This document shows, piece by piece, positions 15,118 to 23,356 of a DNA stretch of 36,148 bases (position 1 is its first letter; every line of letters starts with the position of its first letter). The position numbers and the translations under genes are program-made. Source of the DNA: an uncultured Eubacteriales bacterium (lineage in GTDB: Bacteria; Bacillota; Clostridia; Oscillospirales; Butyricicoccaceae); the NCBI GenBank assembly GCA_910586105.1, contig CAJUGU010000027.1, forward strand, positions 1 through 36,148. Reading direction: 5' to 3'. The notes under the pieces were generated by a model. That model was not told where the DNA came from, made no database searches, and worked only from the letters and a program-made list of their open reading frames with translations.

Positions 15118-15275
15118 TACCGAGAGCCGCAGCTTCCCGTTCTTGCACGCTGAACCTTTCGGCCTGCGGCTTTCGCAGGCCCCGCGTTTCCGGGCTTTGC
15201 GGGAACCGCTCCTGCCTTACGCGTGATCTGCTCCCCCGCCAGTTCTGCGCACGGGCGGCTTCGCGCCGCCTTCCC
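15118..15275. repeat. GC-rich hairpin cluster between ilvB leader and TIGR04076 gene
   Basis: This stretch holds several inverted repeats: GGCCTGCG/CGCAGGCC around 15158-15176, GTTTCCGGGC.../...GCGGGAAC around 15187-15211, and GGCGGC/GCCGCC around 15256-15271. The last lies just past the TIGR04076 stop and could act as a weak terminator. Nothing coding was seen. Confidence 0.4.
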
Positions 15276-15623
15276 TTACTCGAAAAGCCTTCCTTTGAAG
15301 CAATTCACGTTGCCAAGCGGTTTGGCGGTCAGCCGGAACAGGACGCAGCCGTCCGGGCAAACGAAATCCTTACAGTAGCGACTGCTGCCGCCGATGTTTT
15401 CCAAATCGCCGCCGCTCCGCACGGCTTCCATGACCGGATACAGCATCATCATCGTTTTCGAGCAGATGCCTTGCCCTTCCGCATTCACCGGGCAACCGTA
15501 GGTACAGGTATAGCGGTCGCCGATCTCCTCGCCGTTGCGGCAATAATGCTCCGTGCGGTCGCCGCGGAGGAAGCCGGTGACTTCAATCTCAAATTCGTAT
15601 TCCTCGTCAAGCCATTTTTTCAT
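15276..15623 (-). CDS. TIGR04076 family protein
   Basis: 115 residues of an uncharacterised family common in gut Clostridia. The recognisable core is the FEIEVTGF strand, CPVNAEGQGICSKT (about 44-57), MLYPVMEAVRSGGD and the C-terminal CPDGCVLFRLTA. Seven or more Cys (C28, C40, C44, C54, C84, C89, C93 by count) suggest metal or disulfide chemistry. GAGGAC lies five to six bases before the ATG at 15623. It has its own promoter at 15689-15717 and appears monocistronic. No role is assigned. Confidence 0.85.
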   Translation of the reverse strand: MKKWLDEEYEFEIEVTGFLRGDRTEHYCRNGEEIGDRYTCTYGCPVNAEGQGICSKTMMMLYPVMEAVRSGGDLENIGGSSRYCKDFVCPDGCVLFRLTAKPLGNVNCFKGRLFE

Positions 15624-15688
15624 ATCCAGTCCTCATTTCCATGTTTTTCAGATGCCGCAGTAGGCCGCGCCCACCATCCGTTTCCCCT

Positions 15689-15717
15689 ATCATACCGCAT
15701 CTGGCCGCAGCCGTCAA
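15689..15717 (-). promoter_or_regulatory. Sigma-A promoter of the TIGR04076 gene
   Basis: TTGACG (15717-15712), a 17-base spacer, TATGAT (15694-15689) on the minus strand. Confidence 0.75.
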
Positions 15718-15772
15718 GGTTTTTACTGGTAACGGAAACGGCATCCTCCGAAAAAAAATTTGCGGGAAGGGC

Positions 15773-15815
15773 TTGACAAGCGTGTTCATACTGTGTATAC
15801 TGAATATGCACAGTA
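15773..15815 (+). promoter_or_regulatory. Promoter and inverted-repeat operator of the GntR/ABC operon
   Basis: TTGACA (15773-15778), 17 bases, TATACT (15796-15801). The inverted repeat TACTGTG-N13-CACAGTA (15789-15795 / 15809-15815) brackets the -10, as expected for autorepression by the YtrA-type GntR protein encoded just downstream. Confidence 0.7.
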
Positions 15816-15840
15816 GATATGGATGAAACGGAGTGATGGC

Positions 15841-16221
15841 TTGAATATCATAATCAGCAATGCGGCAGGGCAACCGATCTACGAACAGATCGCCGCACAG
15901 ATCAAGCAATGCATCCTGTCGGGCGAGCTGCGGGAAGGCGACGCGCTGCCGTCCATGCGCGTACTTGCGAAGGAACTGCGGATCTCAGTGATTACTACCA
16001 AACGCGCGTATGAGGAATTGGAACGCGAAGGCTTTGTCGTGACCGTCGCCGGGAAAGGCTGCTTTGTCGCCCGGATGGATGTAGAGCTGGTGCGGGAAGA
16101 ACACCTGCGCCGTATTGAAGAAGGCTTCAGCGAAGCGGCGCGCCTTGCGAAAAGCGCGGGCGTGACCCGCGCGGAATTATTGGAAATTTTGGATACGGTT
16201 TGTGAAGGAGAAGGGCTATGA
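15841..16221 (+). CDS. GntR-family regulator, YtrA type
   Basis: 126 residues. An N-terminal winged helix-turn-helix (about 8-75, PIYEQIAAQIKQCILSGEL ... LRISVITTKRAYEELEREG) is followed by a short C-terminal helical region with no large ligand domain. That is the YtrA subfamily, which usually represses an adjacent ABC transporter. I chose TTG 15841: GGAG lies seven bases upstream, and it gives the family's typical MNIIIS start; ATG 15823 has no ribosome site. The stop codon overlaps the ATPase ATG by 4 bases. The regulator presumably binds the inverted repeat at 15789-15815 and responds to cell-envelope stress or a drug, the latter being inference. Confidence 0.88.
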   Translation: MNIIISNAAGQPIYEQIAAQIKQCILSGELREGDALPSMRVLAKELRISVITTKRAYEELEREGFVVTVAGKGCFVARMDVELVREEHLRRIEEGFSEAARLAKSAGVTRAELLEILDTVCEGEGL

Positions 16222-17060
16222 ATGCGATTGAAATTCGCGATTTATGCAAAAACTATGACGATTTCCGTCTTGACCACGTCAGCCTGACGCTGCCGGAAGG
16301 CTGCGTGATGGGTTTCATCGGCGAGAACGGCGCGGGAAAATCCACGACGATCAATTTGATCCTCGACCTGATCCACGCCGATGGCGGCGAAGTGCTGTTG
16401 TATGGGGAACCGAATACCACCGCGTTCCCCGCGCTGAAGGAAGACATCGGCGTCGTATTCGACGAGGACTGCTTTCCCGAAACACTGAATTTACGGGATA
16501 TCAACTCGGTCATGCGTTCCGCGTTCCGCCGCTGGTCGGAGGAAACCTTTTACGGCTACGTCAAACGGTTCGGCCTTCCCGAAAAGAAGAAGGTAAAGGA
16601 CTACTCCAAGGGGATGCGGATGAAACTGTCGATTGCGGTAGCGCTGTCGCACGGCGCGAAGCTGCTGATCCTGGACGAAGCGACCAGCGGCCTTGACCCG
16701 GTCGTGCGCGACGAACTGCTCGACCTGTTCTTTGAGTTCGTGCAGGACGAACATCACGCGATCTTCCTGTCGTCGCACATCACGAGCGACCTGGAAAAGA
16801 TCTGCGATTATGTGACCTTCCTGCACCGCGGCAAGGTCGTGTTCTCGGAGGAGAAGGACGCGCTTTGCGAACGGCTCGGCATCCTGAAATGCTCGCGTGA
16901 ACAGCTGCGGGAGCTGGACGAAAAAGCGATCCTCGGCGTGCGCGAATCGTCCTTTGGCGCGGAAGCGCTGGTCGAGCGCAGCCTTGCGCCGACGGGTCTG
17001 ATGATCGACCCGGTGACGCTGGACGACATTATCGTATTTTTGGCGAAGGGGGATAAATAA
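16218..17060 (+). CDS. ABC exporter ATPase (YtrB/BcrA-like)
   Basis: 280 residues. Walker A GENGAGKST at 35-43, signature YSKGM at 129-133, Walker B LLILDE at 149-154, D-loop SGLD at 157-160, H-loop LSSHITSDLEKI near 185. About 70 residues follow the core, as in BcrA/YtrB-type ATPases. It should energise the single permease encoded immediately downstream. Start overlaps the regulator stop (ATGA). Confidence 0.93.
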   Translation: MNAIEIRDLCKNYDDFRLDHVSLTLPEGCVMGFIGENGAGKSTTINLILDLIHADGGEVLLYGEPNTTAFPALKEDIGVVFDEDCFPETLNLRDINSVMRSAFRRWSEETFYGYVKRFGLPEKKKVKDYSKGMRMKLSIAVALSHGAKLLILDEATSGLDPVVRDELLDLFFEFVQDEHHAIFLSSHITSDLEKICDYVTFLHRGKVVFSEEKDALCERLGILKCSREQLRELDEKAILGVRESSFGAEALVERSLAPTGLMIDPVTLDDIIVFLAKGDK

Positions 17061-17061
17061 C

Positions 17062-17712
17062 ATGGTAGCGCTGCTGAAAAAGGATTTCTTCGTACTGCGG
17101 AAAACCTGTATGATTTACCTGTTCATGCTGCTGTTTTACGTCGCGTTCGGCGTTTTAAGCGGGAATATGGCAATGTTCCAGATGCTGTTCACATTGGTTG
17201 GCATGATGCTGCCGATCACCTCCATCAGCTATGACGAACGCGCCAAATGGGACAAATACGGCCTGAGCATGCCGCTTAACCGCCGCATGATAGTTCTGTC
17301 AAAATATGTGTTCACATGGATCGCAATGGGATTCGGCGCAGCTTTCAGCGCGGTGACGCTGACGTTGTTTGCGGTGTTTACCCATGAACCCATTACCATA
17401 CAGCTGTACCAGCCGTCGTTGCTGTTTACCTGCCTCGGGTTCGTGCTGGCCGATTTCGGGATCCCGATCATTTACCACCTCGGCACAGAGAAGGGGCGCT
17501 ATGCAATGATGGGGTTGATCTGGGGCGTTGTCCTGATCCCGGTATTTCTGGTCAAAGTATTTAACATCAATGTATATGACTGGGTGGAAGGCTCGGTCAC
17601 GGTGCTGAGCACTGGTTGGGCGATCGCAGCGGTGTCCGTCTCGACTGTGCTGCTGACACTCGTATCCCTGCTGGTTTCGTTCGCAATCTATACGCGAAAG
17701 GAGTTCGGCTGA
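17062..17712 (+). CDS. ABC-2 type permease
   Basis: 216 residues with six predicted transmembrane segments: about 16-36, 38-58, 88-110, 117-138, 149-170 and 186-208. The SYDERAKWDKYGLSMPLNR segment after the second segment is characteristic of this small ABC-2 permease group. Paired with the ATPase one base upstream; the dimer would form a complete exporter. Substrate is unknown; antimicrobial peptides are common for this arrangement. GGGGG lies upstream of the ATG at 17062 inside the ATPase end. No plus-strand terminator was seen in the following 180 bases. Confidence 0.9.
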   Translation: MVALLKKDFFVLRKTCMIYLFMLLFYVAFGVLSGNMAMFQMLFTLVGMMLPITSISYDERAKWDKYGLSMPLNRRMIVLSKYVFTWIAMGFGAAFSAVTLTLFAVFTHEPITIQLYQPSLLFTCLGFVLADFGIPIIYHLGTEKGRYAMMGLIWGVVLIPVFLVKVFNINVYDWVEGSVTVLSTGWAIAAVSVSTVLLTLVSLLVSFAIYTRKEFG

Positions 17713-17894
17713 TGTGTATGCTGGCAATGCTTGCCGCACCTTGGCTTGCGCTGGCTTGGGTATACCTGTCGTTCGCCTGCACAAGCTAAAGCAGAGGAAC
17801 GTGCAAAGCGCGGAATAAAATGCGCTTCGTGCAAAATGAAAGCGATGCAAAGCGCCTGCCTTCAGACGCCGCAGCGCCGGACAGCGTCCTACTC

Positions 17895-17921
17895 AAAAAA
17901 AAACAGAGCCGGAAGGCTCTG
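17895..17921 (-). terminator. Terminator of the XRE regulator gene
   Basis: On the minus strand CAGAGCC-TTCC-GGCTCTG followed by nine T. Six bases past the regulator stop. Confidence 0.93.
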
Positions 17922-17927
17922 CTGGAT

Positions 17928-18152
17928 TCAGCGGCTGGAGGACGGATAGCGCTGCGGTTCGTCAGTCTCGCCGAGCAGGTAATCGACCGAAGTCTGATAA
18001 AACCGGGCGAGGCGGATAAAAACTTCGACCGGCACCCCGCGCGTCCCGGTTTCATAATTGCTGTAGGTACGCTGATCGATGTGCAGGAGCCGCGCAAGCT
18101 CCACTTGTGTCAGGTTGTTGTCCTCGCGAAGATCGCGCAGCCTTGGATACAT
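17928..18152 (-). CDS. XRE-family transcriptional regulator
   Basis: 74 residues, essentially a single HTH_3 domain: helix 2 and the recognition helix lie at LTQVELARLLHIDQRTYSNYE (about 14-34), followed by a short helical tail ending in FYQTSVDYLLGE. This short form is usually a dimeric repressor without an effector domain. GGGGG lies eight bases before the ATG at 18152. It is divergent from the M13 peptidase gene, and the 21-bp palindrome at 18207-18227 between them is the likely operator. A second, looser repeat TTTGCA-N15-TGCAAA overlaps its own -10 TATAAT near 18178. Confidence 0.88.
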   Translation of the reverse strand: MYPRLRDLREDNNLTQVELARLLHIDQRTYSNYETGTRGVPVEVFIRLARFYQTSVDYLLGETDEPQRYPSSSR

Positions 18153-18200
18153 TGAAAATACCCCCTTTGCACTTGATTATATCTGTTGCAAAACTTAGTA

Positions 18201-18229
18201 TTGACGTTTACTGCAAATTGCAGTAAAAT
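18201..18229 (+). promoter_or_regulatory. Promoter P1 with 21-bp palindromic operator
   Basis: TTGACG (18201-18206), 17 bases, TAAAAT (18224-18229). The spacer is filled by TTTACTGCAA-A-TTGCAGTAAA (18207-18227), a perfect inverted repeat that extends into the -10. Binding would block this rightward promoter and sits upstream of the leftward regulator promoter. Confidence 0.75.
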
Positions 18230-18258
18230 GATTCATGGAAATTTTCATGAATGGGGGA

Positions 18259-18287
18259 TTGACAAATGATAAGCGAAGCGTTAATAT
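18259..18287 (+). promoter_or_regulatory. Promoter P2 of the M13 peptidase gene
   Basis: TTGACA (18259-18264), 17 bases, TAATAT (18282-18287), about 55 bases before the peptidase ATG. Tandem with P1. Confidence 0.7.
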
Positions 18288-18341
18288 AATCCTGTACCAT
18301 ACGATTAACACAATGAACGATTGAGAAGGGAGATTTCACCG

Positions 18342-20696
18342 ATGAAAAAGGCAAGGAGACTGCTGGCGGGCGCGATCGCGGCCTGCCTGCTGTTGGGGAG
18401 CGTCCCGTTTGCGTCGGCAGCGGGAGCGGCCACGCGGGGCGAGATCGCGCGGATGGTGTTGACCGCAGCGGACGATTACAATCCCGGCGTGCGGCTGGAA
18501 GACATCCTGCAAGGCGACGACAACGGCGACCTGCGCGAGAACGACGCCGCGACCCGCGCCGAAGCGCTCGTAATGCTCCAACGCGCGTTTGGCGAACTGC
18601 CCGCGCCGGCGGGGGATAACGCGCGGACGGCGATCCCGTCGGGCAATTTTACCGATATCCCGTTTTGGGCGGAAACGGCGCTTGCCAACGTCTTTCAGGC
18701 GGGCATCGTCGCAGGCACCAGCGAAACGACGTTCGACGCAAACGCGCCGGTGACAGCTGACCAGATGCAGCGCTTCATTGGCCGCGTCTATTCGCTGGAA
18801 GGCACGAACTTGAAGGATGATTTCTACGCCGCCGTCAACAAGCAGGCGCTGGATACCAGCACGATCCCCGAAGGGATTGAAATGAGCGGTACCCTGTACG
18901 ACATGATGTATGACGATTCCGCCGTCGGCGAGATCATACGCGAGGCGGCGGCAGGGACGCATGAAAAGGGGTCGCCCGAGCAGAAGATCGGCGACTTCTA
19001 CAACAGCATCCTTGATTGGGACGCGCGCAACGCGGCGGGGATCGATCCGATCAAGCCGTACTTGGAACGGATCGACGCGGCGCAGACGCTGGACGAAGTC
19101 CTGGCGGCGGCAGACGTTATCGGGACGGAGCTTTATCAGGCGGGCCTGCGTGTGTTCGGCGTTGCGATCGATTCCAAACGCAGCGACCGCTACATCGTGA
19201 CGTTCAGCAGTATGTCCCCGTCGCTGACAAAGGACATTTATGCGAAGGACAGCGGGCGCGAAAAGGACGCCTATTTGAAATATGTGCAGACGCTGCTCAC
19301 GCTGGCAGGCTATCCGGAGGCGGACGCAAAGAGGCAGGCGGAGCTGAATTGGGAAGGCGAAAAGGTGCTTGCGGCTGCAAAGCTGGATCAGCAGGATTAC
19401 GCCAACATCGATAAGGTCTATAACCTTTACACATTCGATGAACTGAAAACGATCTTCCCGACCGCCAAACTGGACGACGCGTTCCGGCGTTCCGGGCTTT
19501 CGCCTGCGGACGAGATTCTGGTGAGCGACGTTGGGCTGCTGGAAGCGGCGGCGGGCTTCTTCGATGAGGAGCATGTGGAATTCCTGAAGACGCGGCTGCG
19601 GATCGAACTGCTGGCAGGCTTCGGCGGTATGCTCAACCGCGAATTCCGCACGGCGGCGGACGCCTATCAAAACGAGCTACTTGGCACGAGCGGTTCCGTG
19701 ACCGATGAATACCGCGCGTCGCAGCAGGTGCAGAGCGTGTTCAGCACCGAGATCGGCAAGGTCTATGCCGAGAAATATTTCTCGCCGGAGGCGAAGGCGG
19801 ATGTAACCGCAATGATCCGGGAATTCATCGATGTGTATGAGGAACGCATCCGCGCGCTGGACTGGATGAGCGACACGACCAAGGAGAAGGCGGTCGAAAA
19901 ACTGCGGACGATGAGCATCAAGGTCGGTTATCCGGACGAAGGCGAGTGGGACGACTCGATGGAGTCGGTGGAGATCAAAAGCGTTGCGGAGGGCGGCAGC
20001 TATTTTGCGAACACGGTTGAGATCGCGCGTGCGACGCGGGAATATTTGATCGGCATCCAGAACGAGCCGGTCGACAGATCGCAATGGGCGATGAATGTAT
20101 ACACGGTCAATGCGTGTTATATCCCGGTGTTCAACGAGATCGTCTTCCCGGCGGGCATCCTGCGCGCGCCAATGTATGACGTGAACAATACCCGCGAGCA
20201 GAACCTTGGCGGCATTGGATACGTGATCGCACACGAGATCACGCACGCGTTTGACAACTCGGGCGCGAAGTTCGACAAAGACGGCAACGTCACCGACTGG
20301 TGGACGGCGGAGGATTACGCCGCGTTTCAGGAGCTGTGCCAGAAGGTCGTCGCGTACTATGACGGCGTGGAAGGGGCGACCGGCATTGCCTGCCGCGGCG
20401 AGCTGACGCTGGGCGAGAATATCGCGGATCTTGGGGCGGCAGCCTGTGTGACCGAGGTCGTGAAGCGTGAGGAAAACCCGAATTTCCGCGAGCTGTATGA
20501 GACCATGGCGCGTTCCTGGCTGAGCACTGCCCCGCGCGCTTATCGCGAATATGCGGCGCAGATCGACGTACACGCCCCGGATAAGCTGCGCGTCAACCGG
20601 GTACTTTCGACGCTTGACGAATTCTATGAAGCGTTCGACATCCAGCCCGGCGACGGGATGTATGTAGCGCCGGAGGATCGGGTACAGATCTGGTAA
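18342..20696 (+). CDS. Secreted M13 (neprilysin-like) metallopeptidase with SLH-like N-terminus
   Basis: 784 residues. A signal peptide (1-27, ending FASA) is followed by about 120 residues that read as two S-layer-homology-like repeats (about 29-85 and 100-152, TRGEIARMVL and FTDIPFWAETALANVFQAGIVAG). The M13 peptidase proper follows: the N-terminal domain starts near LKDDFYAAVNKQAL (157-170), the zinc site is HEITH (631-635), and the third ligand is E692 in GENIADLG, with D696. M13 enzymes cut short peptides outside the cell; the SLH repeats could hold it to the wall. The ATG at 18342 follows GAAGGGAG. Controlled by two promoters, one overlapping the putative XRE operator. The gene is intact, although it borders a stretch of decayed DNA. 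Confidence 0.93.
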   Translation: MKKARRLLAGAIAACLLLGSVPFASAAGAATRGEIARMVLTAADDYNPGVRLEDILQGDDNGDLRENDAATRAEALVMLQRAFGELPAPAGDNARTAIPSGNFTDIPFWAETALANVFQAGIVAGTSETTFDANAPVTADQMQRFIGRVYSLEGTNLKDDFYAAVNKQALDTSTIPEGIEMSGTLYDMMYDDSAVGEIIREAAAGTHEKGSPEQKIGDFYNSILDWDARNAAGIDPIKPYLERIDAAQTLDEVLAAADVIGTELYQAGLRVFGVAIDSKRSDRYIVTFSSMSPSLTKDIYAKDSGREKDAYLKYVQTLLTLAGYPEADAKRQAELNWEGEKVLAAAKLDQQDYANIDKVYNLYTFDELKTIFPTAKLDDAFRRSGLSPADEILVSDVGLLEAAAGFFDEEHVEFLKTRLRIELLAGFGGMLNREFRTAADAYQNELLGTSGSVTDEYRASQQVQSVFSTEIGKVYAEKYFSPEAKADVTAMIREFIDVYEERIRALDWMSDTTKEKAVEKLRTMSIKVGYPDEGEWDDSMESVEIKSVAEGGSYFANTVEIARATREYLIGIQNEPVDRSQWAMNVYTVNACYIPVFNEIVFPAGILRAPMYDVNNTREQNLGGIGYVIAHEITHAFDNSGAKFDKDGNVTDWWTAEDYAAFQELCQKVVAYYDGVEGATGIACRGELTLGENIADLGAAACVTEVVKREENPNFRELYETMARSWLSTAPRAYREYAAQIDVHAPDKLRVNRVLSTLDEFYEAFDIQPGDGMYVAPEDRVQIW

Positions 20697-20759
20697 ACCG
20701 GCAGCGGCTCTATCCGGAAAGGACAAAAACGATGGACAGGAAATAAATCGGGAAGGTGA

Positions 20760-21142
20760 ATGTCACCGCCGGGTTATGATTGGTTGGGGAAACGGCTTGC
20801 GGGTACGCTTGGCGAACAATATTTCGCAATCAGAACGGATGCCAGAACAACAGTCTTCCATTCGGAAACGGACGAAGGCATTGATGTGAAGGCGGTACGG
20901 AACGCGAACGGTTTAAATACGTTTGCGGCGAACCGGATGGGATGCGATATTATATTGACTTTGCACAGGCTGCGGAGGCGGAAGGCTGGCCGAAGATCTT
21001 GTCAAAGGAGCAGCGCGTGAGCACGTTGAACGTTGGCGCGCTGACGCTCCGGAAGCTGTTTTACACTACGGAGATCGTCCCCTTGGAAACCTACGACGGG
21101 ATGGGGTTATTGGACAGCGTATCCCCCACGACATTCACTTGA
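20760..21142 (+). pseudogene. C-terminal remnant of an erythromycin-esterase-family gene
   Basis: Two overlapping frames read as one family C-terminus. The first gives WLGKRLAGTLGEQYFAI and continues to about 20945. The second, shifted near 20945, gives YYIDFAQAAEAEGWPKIL, then LFYTTEIVPLETYDGM and VSPTT to the stop at 21140. That order matches erythromycin esterase-like hydrolases by memory. The N-terminal two thirds, including the catalytic part, are missing. The DNA is directly after the M13 gene with no ribosome site of its own. Confidence 0.65.
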
Positions 21143-21225
21143 CCAAGAGCAGAACGCACGACGCGCATACCCGGGCCGTGCTGCGAAAAGCCGTGCGGCG
21201 CGCGGCAAATACGAGATCGACCGTC

Positions 21226-21256
21226 AAAGGCCAGCCCATGAAAGGGGCTGGCCTTT
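21226..21256. terminator. 12-bp hairpin after the esterase remnant
   Basis: AAAGGCCAGCCC / GGGCTGGCCTTT with a 7-base loop. Short T-run only. Perhaps the original terminator of the decayed gene. Confidence 0.55.
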
Positions 21257-21417
21257 GCTGCATGATGGACAGGATGGACTGGTTTTACAAAAAACGCGGC
21301 GGCGGAGCGGCAACCAATATGGCGCGGCGATCGATCTTGAAGAAAAGGGGGACGTATGCAGAGCGGCAAAAACGCCCTCCGGACAGAGCCGGGGGACGCT
21401 GCAAGTATGGAATTCGG

Positions 21418-22120
21418 TCACCATCCCGCTGTGGACATAGGGCGGCGTTTATTTTGATCTTTTGCATCTGCGACGGTGTTGGGCAGGCCGCAAAGCTCCG
21501 CAACGGTATCGTTCTTCCCTCCGTCTGCATGGAACGGTTGACACGCAGCAGGACCCCTCCTCTGTGGATATTTTCCCCATTTCCTCCCGTTGTTTTGCAA
21601 AATATTTGGACACCTCCAGCCGCTTGCGCAGCTTCTTTTACCACGGCGCTTTGATTTCTTCCGGTATATGATATTCCATCCGAAGCGATATCGATTTGTA
21701 TTTGTATCGATTTTTGTGCCGTCTATGAATACCGCTCCCTCTGCGGATGATATCTCCCCCAGATCAAAGAGCAGCGCTGTCAACCGCTGCATCAGATCTT
21801 CTGCTGCGTTCCCATGCAGCGTCTCCAAAACCGCGAAATCATGTTATGATCCCGCGCCTTCCGGCTTTTAATAAATACATGAAATTGATATTTCGCGGCA
21901 GGCCTGCCCGATCTTTCTTGTGTTTCGGATATTCCGCATATTTGCGTACATCATTACCTCGAACAGATCTTCCGGCGAGTATCCGATTCTCCCTTGGCGG
22001 GAGTACGCTGCTTCCAGCCTACTGTAATCCAGTTCCTCCGAGATCGCGCTGGGCAGTCTCGCCGGTTCATCTGCCGGGATCAATATTTCTGTGTCCCTCG
22101 GCCAAGGATTTCGGTTTTAG
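21418..22120 (-). pseudogene. Decayed IS1182-family transposase
   Basis: Reading leftward, 22120-21870 encodes an N-terminal region with SAISEELDYSRLEAAYSRQG, GYSPEDLFEVMMYANM and TRKIGQACREI, as in IS1182-type transposases, then stops. After a frame change, 21828-21650 gives FDLGEISSAEGAVFIDGTKI, the start of the DDE catalytic core (first Asp in IDGTKI), followed by a shift and further breakup. The C-terminal half is unrecognisable. No terminal inverted repeats were found. The element is inactive. Confidence 0.75.
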
Positions 22121-22248
22121 ACAAAGGCAGCGAAACGTGTATGGTGTATACCAGATCTTCCAAAAAATCAGGGGTGTGAACGGATCTGCGGAAACGGCGC
22201 TCGATCCCGCACCGTAACGTGGTCATGTCAGTGTTTATATTCCGGCTG

Positions 22249-22845
22249 TTGCAATACGAGAGTTTTCATACGATCTATTCCGCGCCGAAGAGTATGGAAA
22301 AACGGTTAAAGCACATAATGAAAGGCCGTATGCCAAAATAGATTCGGTAAGGGACGTATTGGCAAGAACAGATATATCCAAATCAGTCGTATCAGCCAGA
22401 ATGTCATAAAACGGGTAAAAAGAAACTGTACGCTTCATTCAGGAAAGATCGGAGGTTATACTGTAGCTGCGATTGATGGAACCGAGCTGTTTTCCTGCAA
22501 ATCCTGCTCAAACTGTCTGACACGAAAACCGGGCAATGGGAATGGGATCGAACAGTTTCGCCGAAGTGTTGCGTGCGCCAGCATAAGAGGAAGCCCCCAT
22601 GTGGTTTTGGATCCGGAAATGCTCAAGCCGCGGGATGGAGCCGAAAAGGGCGAAGGGAAGCTGACCGGTGGAAAGCGGTTAATCCAACGTCCCCACCAGC
22701 ACATGGCCATTTTGCGGATGTCATTGTATTATATTTGAATGCCTCCTTTTTAAACGCCGTGTTGGAGTGCCGTATGGATGCAGCGATCCGTTTCAAAGAT
22801 GAAGAAAGACTCATTTTCCAGAATGCGGAAGGTATGTTCCGATAA
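22249..22845 (+). pseudogene. Decayed DDE transposase (IS4/ISNCY-like)
   Basis: Four consecutive frames make up one protein. MEKRLKHIMKGRMPK starts near 22290, then IDSVRDVLARTDI after a one-base shift. From about 22380 a longer frame follows with GGYTVAAIDGTELFS (catalytic Asp), CKSCSNCLTRK, GSPHVVLDPEMLKPR and GEGKLTGGKRLI. A last shift near 22715 gives FADVIVLYLNASFLNAVLE and FKDEERLIFQNAEGMF to the stop at 22843. It runs opposite to the IS1182-type remnant. Family assignment is from memory of the motifs. Confidence 0.7.
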
Positions 22846-23310
22846 TATGTGGGAATTACACTTATATGGCCATATTCACGAATTCCGCAAACGAAAGATC
22901 ACCCCCCCCCCCCCCCAAAAGTGTGATCAGGATATTCTGCGATCAGCGCCTTCTTGAAGATTTCAGAAAAATTTTGTATCATGCCCCGGATAATTCATAC
23001 TTTTTTAGTATGAAATCAACCTGCCCTAATGCTTCGTCCGATCCGGAATCGGATTTGGACTTGGGGCGGGGTTTTCGCAGGGTAAGGCAGAGGACGCAGA
23101 CGGGCTGGCGCCCTGCAAGGACGATAACGCAGCCATGCGGAAATCCCGCCCAAGGACGCGTTCGATTTCTGGCTGGATGGAGCATTCGGGGAAGTTTGCG
23201 CCTTTTTCAGGTTTTCTGCCGGAACAGGTCTATTTTTTGAGTCATGCGCCAGCTGCGCATATCTATTCAACTGTGCTCGTTGTTAAAACCGAAATTTCTG
23301 GAAAAAACGC
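22846..23310. other. Non-coding stretch with a run of 15 C
   Basis: No recognisable gene. It contains C15 at 22902-22916. The longest open frames cross this homopolymer or lack ribosome sites. Fragments such as SGFLPEQVYFLS near 23210 look protein-like but match nothing I can name. Confidence 0.5.
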
Positions 23311-23338
23311 TTGATTTTTGCGGAGAATGCGGTATAAT
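23311..23338 (+). promoter_or_regulatory. Promoter of the metallopeptidase/membrane-protein pair
   Basis: TTGATT (23311-23316), 16 bases, TATAAT (23333-23338). It overlaps the earliest in-frame start codons of the next gene, which therefore cannot be used. Confidence 0.65.
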
Positions 23339-23356
23339 AAGGAAAGCGAAAGGATC

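Noticed and set aside
15093..15275. T-box or leader-peptide attenuator for ilvB
   Set aside because: No T-box consensus (AGGGTGG-ACCGCG) and no run of Ile/Val/Leu codons; only a terminator-like hairpin is present.
18336..20726. Long minus-strand open frames over the M13 peptidase gene
   Set aside because: Antisense shadows of a clear peptidase gene; Arg/Val-rich composition typical of reversed codons.
22866..23240. 124-codon plus-strand frame across the C15 run
   Set aside because: Depends on the homopolymer length, has no ribosome site and no recognisable sequence.
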